Assembly (NCBI GenBank): GCA_004322365.1
Contig: SCTS01000007.1
Location: 58,052-122,051 of the forward strand
Origin: Patescibacteria group bacterium
Lineage (GTDB): Bacteria > Patescibacteria > Paceibacteria > UBA9973 > UBA2103
Direction: 5' to 3'
DNA length: 64,000 bases
A program made the position numbers and the translations under genes. This document shows, in pieces, positions 56,827-64,000 of this stretch. Below the pieces are notes generated by a model. The model worked only from the letters and a program-made list of their open reading frames with translations. It was not told the origin of the DNA and ran no database searches. The stretch's first letter is position 1; each line of letters opens with the position of its first letter.

Positions 56827-59800
56827 TTAAGACCCCTGTTCATTTTCAATTTCATCAACAGATGGTAGTCCAAGTCTCGCACGTTCTTTTGCTACTTCTT
56901 CCCAGTCAACTGAATAGCTTTTTCCGCTCGGAGTGGTTCGTAGCCAGTTTAGGGTTTCTGGAGATCCATAGATTGCCATGGCCAACGCCTGTTTGTCTTT
57001 CCACGCCTGATCTTTATGGCTCGCCATCAGTTGTTCGGCACTCATGTATTTACCCACAAGGCGAAGACCGTACGCCTCTTGTTTAAGTTCTGAGTCAATT
57101 TCCCCGTCGGATTTACCTTCAAAGTAGTTTCTACTCTGTTCGTCGGCGCGTTTACGTAACCACGCTGCGTAAAATATCTTACCTTCATTTGTTGCGGTCC
57201 CTCCAAGTTTTTCTAACTTCTCTTCAAAATCTTCATATGAAATTGTACCTTCAGTAATAGGGTCTGTAACCATTGCCATGGCCGCATCTCGTTGAACCTC
57301 GCTTGTGACACCCGCACCTTCAAAAATTTCCATCGCTTCAGTATCCATAGTATCTGCGTCAATAACACGCTTACGTTTGTATGCTCTCATGTCACGTTTC
57401 TCACCGTAGGAAATTTTGTTACTTTTTTGCAAAGCCTGTCCGACGCTGTTTTTAACTGCATCTATGAAGACTTTATTTTTTCGCATTCCATTTTTAATAC
57501 CCTCGTCTGATTCTATATAATCAATAACCTCTGCGTCGTTTTCATATTTCTTAAATGATTGGTGTAGTTTTACTCGAAACTGATGATATTCATTGCTTCC
57601 ACGCAACACTTTCCCTACACGCTTTTCTTTAGACATTTTTTTCCATGCGTCGAGTTCCACAACTTTCTCTTCAAAGTCTCGGGCTTCTCGCATGATGGTG
57701 CCCAAACGTACATCGCGGACCTCATTTTTAATTGTACGACTGATGGAGTCGTCAGCTTTCATTTGTGCCCACTGATCATCTGAGAGCGACATGGCGATTT
57801 TAGGTAGAAGAGCATGGTCTCTTCGAATTTCTTCCTTCAGTGTGCTGTATGAAATTTCAACAGCAGCGGAACGCATTTGATCCAGAGCGCTTTGGTATGT
57901 AATTTTTTCCTTACCGGCCTCTCGTTCTTCTTTAGTACGGAGGTCTACATCCTTGCGTAGACGGTCGCGATACTCCCAATCTCCCTCGACACCCCATGTT
58001 TTCTTGTCCTTGTCGTATAACCACAAACGACCCTGCCATCGCCCGTCTTCTTTTGCTCGTGCAAGAAGATCTTGGCGCTCTTTATTATCGAGATCCCCCC
58101 AACTTTTTCCTTTGTATTTTTCATCGTTAGTTGTAAGAGTATCTAGGCTTTTACCTAGCTCTGAATCTTTCCAACGACTGTCTGCCATCACCTCATTTTT
58201 TTGCTTATCAGATAGACTATCGAAGTCTTTTTTAAACTTCTCTTTAGCAATGACATTAGCTAACTCTCGATGTTCTTTATCCTTAGCTTCAACAGCCTCT
58301 TTTCTTTCTTTGACATCATTATGTTGATCAACAAGCCCTCCTGCCCCTTTCAGTTTCTTTAAATTTTCTTGCGAAGTCTTTACGTCGCCAAGTCGTGTTT
58401 TTCGCTTCTCAGCCTCCTCAATTCTTGTTAGGTACCCTTCTTTTCCTCCGAATTTTGCGTCCGCCACAGTCTGGAATCCTTTTTGTATACCACGATCAAT
58501 TCCACTCCCCGCCAAGAGTTTCGGTATACGTCCATCAGATGCAATCCACTTCTCGTACCCACGCCCTAGACGGTCAGCTAAAAATCCGGCAGTGCCCGTT
58601 GCTGCGCTACTTCCCATGTATTTGAGACTACTTGTGTATACCTTTGGCATCCAGCCGGCAAGTTTGTCGGATGTTTTGTACACATCAGTAAGTCGTTTTG
58701 AGGCCTCACTCATGCCTTTGGCGATTTTGAGCGACTGCAACATGAAAACTGTTGCCACCATGAAGGTGAGCAGACCACCAATGAGATTAGTGTCGTTCCC
58801 GCTAAATGCGCCATTAGAATTATCAAGAATGGTGAGAGAAAAACCTACGAGAAGAAAGTACACTGGCGCAAAAAATGCCTGACTGAAAAGCGCCTCCCAC
58901 CACTCTTTTGCGTATTTGCTTATTTGAGGAATGGCCATGCCCGCGATACCTATGGGGGATGTGATGAGAATAAGGATGAGTGCAACAAAGCGCCCTAAGA
59001 GTAATGATGCAGCAGACAGAAATACGAATATTGTTACTGCAATAAGTACGACGCTTAAAATATCTTGCAAAACTCCCATCCATTGGCTGTCTTGTTCTCC
59101 GCCTCTAAGACCCTCAACCCTACCTTGTAGATACTCTGCTAAGTTTTTATGTGGACTTTGGATAACTCGCTCAAAACGATCAACAATGGTACAGGCCTCT
59201 GCACATCTTTCAGTTTGGATAGTTGCTCTATAAATAGTGGTCGCAAGAAAATTTGAGGAATCTATAATCGCGCCTGCGAAAAAGAAACTGAAGTTTACTA
59301 AGAGAGCCGCAATAATGAGGCGCACTAAAAGTTTTTGGGCGTTTATAGTTGCAAGATGCAGAATAGTGCCAATGGCAGTTGCAATAAGTCCACCAATGAT
59401 GGCGAGGTTTGCAAGGTCACGCATAATGCGCCACGCGATTTGTATACCCACAGCGTCTGAGGAGGTAACAAAGCTACCCATATTCACAACAAGTTGTTCT
59501 ACGAAAAAATTCAAAAATAACCCTACAAAATAAAGAATAACTTCCGCTAGCTTTAGAAGCATTGAAGTAAATACACGGATGATGCTCGCGAGGCAGTCAT
59601 CTGCTTTCGCAGCTCCAAATATTGGAATAGCTGCCGATGCGCAATCGATAGCGACATCTAGACCTCTTTGAACTCCAGGGGAGTTTGCTATTGCCGCACC
59701 AGCTGCACCTTGCTGTGCTGAGTAGGTGGCTTCTGCAGTTTGCTGAGCTGCCGCAGCTTCAGGCGCAACAGTTGCGAGGCCACCAGCCGCCCCGCTTTCT

Positions 59801-59889
59801 CCTGCTTCTCCAGCGAATGCGAGATGTGAGGGCACCACAAACCCAGCGAGAGTAATGGTGAGCAAAAGAATTAAAAAAACTTTCTTCAT
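56827..59889 (-). CDS. TrbL/VirB6-like membrane protein with large cytoplasmic domain
   Basis: A 1020-residue protein. Signal-like helix (about 5-25), an Ala/Gly-rich segment, then about six to seven helices (100-420; IRVFTSMLLKLAEVILYFVGLFL, IGGLIATAIGTIL, VFLSAASLLLGRFVALIL), the TrbL/VirB6 layout that forms the inner-membrane channel. Residues 440-1020 are a highly charged, helical, presumably cytoplasmic domain with no known motif, far longer than in normal VirB6. It is 2 nt downstream of the Gly-rich gene. Confidence 0.82.
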   Translation of the reverse strand: MKKVFLILLLTITLAGFVVPSHLAFAGEAGESGAAGGLATVAPEAAAAQQTAEATYSAQQGAAGAAIANSPGVQRGLDVAIDCASAAIPIFGAAKADDCLASIIRVFTSMLLKLAEVILYFVGLFLNFFVEQLVVNMGSFVTSSDAVGIQIAWRIMRDLANLAIIGGLIATAIGTILHLATINAQKLLVRLIIAALLVNFSFFFAGAIIDSSNFLATTIYRATIQTERCAEACTIVDRFERVIQSPHKNLAEYLQGRVEGLRGGEQDSQWMGVLQDILSVVLIAVTIFVFLSAASLLLGRFVALILILITSPIGIAGMAIPQISKYAKEWWEALFSQAFFAPVYFLLVGFSLTILDNSNGAFSGNDTNLIGGLLTFMVATVFMLQSLKIAKGMSEASKRLTDVYKTSDKLAGWMPKVYTSSLKYMGSSAATGTAGFLADRLGRGYEKWIASDGRIPKLLAGSGIDRGIQKGFQTVADAKFGGKEGYLTRIEEAEKRKTRLGDVKTSQENLKKLKGAGGLVDQHNDVKERKEAVEAKDKEHRELANVIAKEKFKKDFDSLSDKQKNEVMADSRWKDSELGKSLDTLTTNDEKYKGKSWGDLDNKERQDLLARAKEDGRWQGRLWLYDKDKKTWGVEGDWEYRDRLRKDVDLRTKEEREAGKEKITYQSALDQMRSAAVEISYSTLKEEIRRDHALLPKIAMSLSDDQWAQMKADDSISRTIKNEVRDVRLGTIMREARDFEEKVVELDAWKKMSKEKRVGKVLRGSNEYHQFRVKLHQSFKKYENDAEVIDYIESDEGIKNGMRKNKVFIDAVKNSVGQALQKSNKISYGEKRDMRAYKRKRVIDADTMDTEAMEIFEGAGVTSEVQRDAAMAMVTDPITEGTISYEDFEEKLEKLGGTATNEGKIFYAAWLRKRADEQSRNYFEGKSDGEIDSELKQEAYGLRLVGKYMSAEQLMASHKDQAWKDKQALAMAIYGSPETLNWLRTTPSGKSYSVDWEEVAKERARLGLPSVDEIENEQGS

Positions 59890-59891
59890 GT

Positions 59892-61916
59892 CTAATAGGT
59901 TCTACACAGAGTGAGTTGTGTGTTTGCAGTTGCAGACATTTCCGCGAGGAGTGTTTTTGATGCATCACGGTCATTTGTAAGAGAGGCAAGATTGTTTTGT
60001 GTATGTATAGGACCGTATGTTTTGAGAGAGTTGAATGCTTCAGCGAGAGCATTAATTTCAGTAGAAGTTTCAGCACTACCCACCTCCGATTGGAGCGCTT
60101 CAAGTGATGAGGAGGTACTGTCAGAATTATCAAACGCAATTGAAGCTAATTCTATTTGTGGAGTGAGCGTAGTATTAACCGTTGAAGATGCCTGATTCAT
60201 TTTTGTGGTTGCCGTTGCAGAGTCAATACCTAGCCCTCCGCCCTTAGTAACGAGGGCTAGGTAGCAAGCTTGCACAGAAGCGTAGCCACTTTTTGTATTC
60301 TCTAGATTAACAATCATGTCGGCAAGAGTTGCTTGGTATGCGTATTCGATTACCAGCGATTTTTCTATGTTGTCATTTAAAGTAAGCTTCGCTTGATTCG
60401 CGGCGTTTGCTCCTGTGTTTTGAGTGAGATTATCAAGGTATGAGCCACTCCCTGTTGAACTTTTATTAGACAGTCCAACTAACCCCTTCAAACTCGTGAG
60501 AGCTTGCTGGCCAAGTTGTGCAAATAAAGAATTTACCAAGCTCCCGATATCATTCGCGTTTTGTTGTTGGCGTGCACCGCTCAACTGTGTGTCGGTGTGT
60601 ACATCTTTTTGATCAACACCTGGCGTTGCAACTGCGTATGTTTGTAATATTAAACACTCTTCCTCTGTGCTTGCCGTACTCCCGTCGCTACAAGTTACCT
60701 TCGGATAGAATCCTTGACCTCTTTCGAGCTGCTGTTCTCTGTCGGCACTAGCAAGGGCGTTTCGTGTCTGAATGTAACTTTGGGTGATGGCGGTCACTCC
60801 CTCCGCAGTGCAACCATCAGTGAGAGTAATGGTGAGACGGTTGGCACGCCTCTCGTCACCTGTTGACCCACATTTTGTAATATCTTTTCTGCACGCAATG
60901 ACATCTATCTTTTCTGCAAGAGGACATTTCACTTGTTCAGCGAAGCTCGTTTGACGCCTCGTATCAGCAACAATAGTTCTTTGTACTACAGGAATAAGGG
61001 CTGGGACAATCCCGCTGTTTGTTAGTAGATTATTAACAACCTCATTAGTAATGACGCTGTTGGTTGTATTAGTGATCTCTACTAAGGATCTGTTTTCAAA
61101 GATTGGCCCACCGTCTCTGCCGGTAGTTGTGTACCTGGTATTTTCTTCAGCGAGTCGTGCTGTCGCGTCTATACGAGTTTTGCGCACCAAGACATTTTGT
61201 ATACAGGTTACTTCAAGTTGCGTATCTTGATCAGCTTGAATTTGTTTTGTATTACCTTGGATTTTTTGGTTAACCTCGTGGATTTTTTGAGTGTTGCTTT
61301 GCACTGTGCTGTCGCTCACTGGCACGGCACCCATTCCTCCGCCTATCATTCCCAAAGCACCACCAGCAATACCTCCAAGACCACCGCTTCCGCCAAGCAA
61401 GCCCCCAATGGAGCCACCAATCCCACTGCTACTCCCGCCAAGTAATCCACTCACGGCGCCACCTATACTGCTTCCGCTACTTCCGCCGAGTAAGTTTCCA
61501 ACTACATTTCCCAAGCCTGAGCTACTGAGAATACTGCTTATGTTTCCATTGCTACCGAGGAGACTTGAAATGATTTGCCCAGTCTGACTTCCGCCAGTAA
61601 TGCTACTGATGATTCCACTTATGTTACCGCCCTGTGCACCGCTCAAAAGAGAGCTGATGTTACCTCCTTGGAATAACGATCCTAGTATTCCTGATATGGA
61701 ACCAAGAGAACCTTGGGAGTTTGATTTACATCCTGCGACCTCGGCAGATTTACTGCTGTCGGTATCTGTGCCTGATGAAGAGATATTAATATCGTTCGGT
61801 AATCCTGGAAGTAGTGTTGGATTGGTATCAACAGTTGTTGCTTGTATGACTTCTTCAGCTGATACATACATCGGAGCAAGAGCAAGCAACAAAATTATGA
61901 GGATTATTTTTTTCAT
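59892..61916 (-). CDS. Exported Gly/Ser-rich repeat protein of the secretion locus
   Basis: A 674-residue exported protein with a signal peptide (1-20). A long low-complexity region (about 65-200) is built from LLGG, GSSG and GNISSLL units and would form a flexible or amyloid-like segment. A coiled coil (about 205-230) and a mixed helical part follow, with cysteines around 238, 336, 345 and 352. TrbJ/VirB5-like placement before the TrbL gene is suggestive, but I see no homology. It starts 4 nt before the end of the next gene. Confidence 0.7.
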   Translation of the reverse strand: MKKIILIILLLALAPMYVSAEEVIQATTVDTNPTLLPGLPNDINISSSGTDTDSSKSAEVAGCKSNSQGSLGSISGILGSLFQGGNISSLLSGAQGGNISGIISSITGGSQTGQIISSLLGSNGNISSILSSSGLGNVVGNLLGGSSGSSIGGAVSGLLGGSSSGIGGSIGGLLGGSGGLGGIAGGALGMIGGGMGAVPVSDSTVQSNTQKIHEVNQKIQGNTKQIQADQDTQLEVTCIQNVLVRKTRIDATARLAEENTRYTTTGRDGGPIFENRSLVEITNTTNSVITNEVVNNLLTNSGIVPALIPVVQRTIVADTRRQTSFAEQVKCPLAEKIDVIACRKDITKCGSTGDERRANRLTITLTDGCTAEGVTAITQSYIQTRNALASADREQQLERGQGFYPKVTCSDGSTASTEEECLILQTYAVATPGVDQKDVHTDTQLSGARQQQNANDIGSLVNSLFAQLGQQALTSLKGLVGLSNKSSTGSGSYLDNLTQNTGANAANQAKLTLNDNIEKSLVIEYAYQATLADMIVNLENTKSGYASVQACYLALVTKGGGLGIDSATATTKMNQASSTVNTTLTPQIELASIAFDNSDSTSSSLEALQSEVGSAETSTEINALAEAFNSLKTYGPIHTQNNLASLTNDRDASKTLLAEMSATANTQLTLCRTY

Positions 61917-62653
61917 GTTTTATTTTGAAATGCCATCACCGCTAAGAGTAGTGTATCAACGCTCCCCTCAGTGTAGCTCTTTGCTTTATTAAATGTGTCC
62001 ACATCGGAAAGAGCTTCTATAGGGTCGCCTTTCCATGTCGCCATGTTCTCAACGGCTCTTGCTAATGCCCCAACACTTTTCACTACTTCGAGGTGTTCTG
62101 TGGCGAGTGTTTTCGGCACCTCCATTATTAGTAGCGATGCTCCTATTTTTTTATATAAATCAGCCGTTGACTGAAGTGCAGGTGTTCCATAAATGTTGTC
62201 GTTCATGACACTTTGCGTGAAAACCGTTACCTCGTATTTTTTCACTTGATTAGCTTGGCTCAAAATGACTACCAGTAGTTTGGAGTATGTGTCTAGTGAG
62301 GCTGTGTCACTGATATTTAAATCAACAAGATTGATGTTTGGCACTATAGCTGGACTGACCACTCTTTGTTTTACTAGCGAGGCAATAATGACATCGCGCT
62401 CCCTTGCACTGTAGTTTGTATTTTCTGCAAGTTTTGCATATAGGTCCTCCGAAAGAGATCCTGTAAGACTGTTATCTGAGGACTGTGTCACCGTACTTGA
62501 AACAGATTGCCAACCTGTCATTGTTTCCCCACCAGGGATTACCGCTATTCTTTTTGGTTGATGTAGAAAGGAATACGCAGAAGATCCACCTATAACAACG
62601 ACTGCAAATATCACTGCCCAAAAAGCACCCCCCCATTTATTTTGGGTTTCCAT
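61913..62653 (-). CDS. Single-pass membrane protein of the secretion locus
   Basis: A 246-residue protein with a short cytoplasmic start, one helix (about 10-30) and an external, mostly helical domain (about 75-240) with no recognisable motif. It is the first gene of the 62653-56045 operon, and overlaps the Gly-rich gene by 4 nt. TATACT lies 9 nt before the ATG. A 24-bp hairpin (62677-62700) sits just upstream and may regulate the operon. Function unknown. Confidence 0.7.
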   Translation of the reverse strand: METQNKWGGAFWAVIFAVVVIGGSSAYSFLHQPKRIAVIPGGETMTGWQSVSSTVTQSSDNSLTGSLSEDLYAKLAENTNYSARERDVIIASLVKQRVVSPAIVPNINLVDLNISDTASLDTYSKLLVVILSQANQVKKYEVTVFTQSVMNDNIYGTPALQSTADLYKKIGASLLIMEVPKTLATEHLEVVKSVGALARAVENMATWKGDPIEALSDVDTFNKAKSYTEGSVDTLLLAVMAFQNKT

Positions 62654-62676
62654 CGTACCGTTAGTATAACCCCAGC

Positions 62677-62700
62677 TATAAAGGACTATTGTCCTTTATA
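62677..62700. promoter_or_regulatory. Inverted repeat upstream of the secretion operon
   Basis: TATAAAGGAC/GTCCTTTATA with a TATT spacer, ending 24 nt before the ATG at 62653. It overlaps the region where a -35 would lie, so an operator is possible; a terminator is the alternative. Confidence 0.45.
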
Positions 62701-62786
62701 CGTGCTTGTGGGGATTAGAAGTGTGGTGTTAAAAATAAAAAATATCCGTCTCCTTGGCGGACGTTTCTTAGGGAGAAGATTTTTCA

Positions 62787-63008
62787 CTACTCAGGGCGGT
62801 AGGGAGCGTATTGTGATTCAAAATCTCGCACGAGAGCTTTAATTTCATAGATAGAAAGACGGTGATGTTTCTCTGCCGGCTCCGCCTGAGTTTTGGTATC
62901 TTGAGACAAAAGTACCCCAGAAGCCACTACGAGCCCCAAAGTAGTGAAAAATTCTACCAAAGAAATTTTCCCCTCTCTTTTTACTCCGCTTTTCTCACTT
63001 TGGTGCAT
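62787..63008 (-). CDS. Small single-pass membrane protein
   Basis: A 73-residue protein with a basic start (MHQSEKSGVKREGK), one helix (about 16-34, LVEFFTTLGLVVASGVLLS) and a charged tail that ends QYAPYRPE. The start is uncertain: 63038 and 63110 are alternatives in frame. It precedes the secretion operon on the same strand. Function unknown. Confidence 0.5.
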   Translation of the reverse strand: MHQSEKSGVKREGKISLVEFFTTLGLVVASGVLLSQDTKTQAEPAEKHHRLSIYEIKALVRDFESQYAPYRPE

Positions 63009-63124
63009 ATTTTCTTTGATTTTTGATGAGCATACCATAAGCCTTTGTGGGGTGGGGGCATGGTTATTGGGTTGTTGTGTTAAAAATCTAGGATAGTGGC
63101 TCATGAGCAAGTTATAGTGTTGTT

Positions 63125-64000
63125 ATGTCTCGATTTAATGCTATTCCCTACCTCGCTTTCACCTCTATACTGCTCATTCTTTTACCGTTCGCTGTTCGAG
63201 CGAGTGAACCAGCACAAGTAAAGCAGGCGTCATTTGAAGGTACGGTGCTCGAGGTTATTCCCTGCACAAACATTTCAGGGTCTCTGGTTACGATTGGATC
63301 TTCTGGTTCCCAGTTTATATATAGAGGAGGTATTTCAAAATCAGCTCCTATCAATGCTTCGCCTGCCGTAGGAAAAGAAGTCTCAGGAGTGTTATTCCCG
63401 TCGTTTGTTGATTGCGAAGTAGGAAATGGAGCGGAGGCAATCACCTTTAAACGACAATCCATACTTTATTACGCTTCCGCGCGCACTGTATATGCAGAGC
63501 CTTCACAAGCATCAGCGCCTAGGTCACCCAATCAATCTCCTAGTCCATCGTCCGGCGAGTCTTCTTTTGGTGGATTTTCTGGTTTGTTTTCAAAACTTCA
63601 GAGTTCTTTCTCATCATTATTTTCTGGAAGTTCTGGGCAAACTCAATCAACTGGTGCCTCAACCCACACGACATCAAATTCAAACACCTCTGCCGGTAAT
63701 ATTAGTAACGCTAACACGTCTGGGGGAGCATCATCCGCAGGAGGGATAAGCATTAGTCAGCCATATGGCGGGATAGTGCTCGCAGCAATTCCTTGTACCT
63801 GTAGTGCGGGAGATTTTCTGATCACTCTCGGGCCTCCTTCGGCAGGTACGTACCTTTTTAGCCCAACGAGTGTTCCAACAATTTATCCCTACGGGTTAGT
63901 TATTGTTCCTGGAGTTCATCATCTTGGGTTTTATCGCCCCTTCGGACTTTGTTGGATGATTGCATATCCATGCACTTCTATTCCGGCAACAAAAGGCACT
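63125..64000 (+). CDS. Secreted protein with duplicated Cys-containing module (runs off right edge)
   Basis: An open frame of at least 292 codons from ATG 63125 to the end of the window. A signal peptide is at about 1-28 (FTSILLILLPFAVRASE). A module around residues 38-70 (LEVIPCTNISGSLVTIG) recurs near 218-250 (LAAIPCTCSAGDFLITLG), separated by a Ser/Gly/Asn-rich linker (about 125-210). The module may repeat again beyond the edge. TATAGT (63113-63118) ends 6 nt before the ATG. Likely a surface protein divergent from the secretion operon. Confidence 0.75.
   Translation, partial: MSRFNAIPYLAFTSILLILLPFAVRASEPAQVKQASFEGTVLEVIPCTNISGSLVTIGSSGSQFIYRGGISKSAPINASPAVGKEVSGVLFPSFVDCEVGNGAEAITFKRQSILYYASARTVYAEPSQASAPRSPNQSPSPSSGESSFGGFSGLFSKLQSSFSSLFSGSSGQTQSTGASTHTTSNSNTSAGNISNANTSGGASSAGGISISQPYGGIVLAAIPCTCSAGDFLITLGPPSAGTYLFSPTSVPTIYPYGLVIVPGVHHLGFYRPFGLCWMIAYPCTSIPATKGT

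Overview
The window looks like a chromosomal segment of a Patescibacteria/CPR bacterium of the Parcubacteria (Paceibacteria) type. The reasons are the standard genetic code, very small and patchy metabolism, many Parcubacteria-type proteins (DUF5652, SIMPL, lamin-tail-like, PrgI/split VirB4/TrbL secretion genes), a stand-alone riboflavin kinase, a CofE-like ligase without an F420 pathway, and the dnaN-dnaA-rpmH-rnpA-yidC-jag block. The exact lineage cannot be fixed from the sequence alone.

Layout. 1-2.5 kb: rplK (cut by the left edge)-nusG-secE and two exported proteins. 2.5-8 kb: an autoregulated Fur-type regulator with a ZIP metal transporter, then an RNA-ligase-like 2H protein, a TerC-like protein, a divergent adenylosuccinate synthetase and a DUF2914 protein. 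8-21 kb: tRNA genes (His, Leu, Val, Arg-TCT, Ser) mixed with three nuclease-like genes, rplS/rluA-type/uppS, a queuosine-precursor transporter, pilMNO and ruvX. 21-31 kb: small metabolic and membrane genes, including an alternative-oxidase-like diiron protein, plus ruvA, a Mur ligase, rpsT, tRNA-Arg(GCG) and tRNA-Lys. 31-39 kb: holA, polA, tsaE, pilB, a probable structured RNA, ruvB, mazG and ruvC. 39-48 kb: tyrS, a class A penicillin-binding protein and the replication-origin neighbourhood (dciA-like, dnaN, dnaA, rpmH, rnpA, yidC, jag). 48-64 kb: a long type IV secretion-like locus, mostly on the minus strand (pilin-like, Ig-like secreted, VirB4 in two pieces, PrgI, TrbL/VirB6-like, Gly-rich exported protein), interrupted by a four-helix-bundle gene flanked by repeats and by a tandem paralogous pair of unknown genes.

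How it works together. The genes describe a cell that copies and repairs DNA (DnaA, DnaN, HolA, PolA without a full proofreading domain, RuvABC/X), builds peptidoglycan (UppS, Mur ligase, PBP), makes type IV pili (PilB, PilMNO) and a secretion/conjugation-like envelope machine, and imports what it cannot make.

The most unusual signals are not single genes. (1) About thirty genes have a TANNNT -10 box only 5-9 nt before the start codon, so leaderless mRNAs appear to be the norm; this also corrects several start sites. (2) tRNA loci carry a family of elements made from copies of the neighbouring tRNA's 3' end and T-arm plus a covarying hairpin, and most tRNA 3' ends are built into the base of the downstream terminator hairpin. 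(3) A LAGLIDADG gene and an HNH gene directly abut the 5' ends of tRNA-Leu and tRNA-Ser. (4) CTAG-rich inverted repeats resembling REPINs are scattered between genes and often supply C-termini and stop codons. (5) A 141-nt ungapped repeat and a pair of 36-42 bp palindromes occur in two places each.
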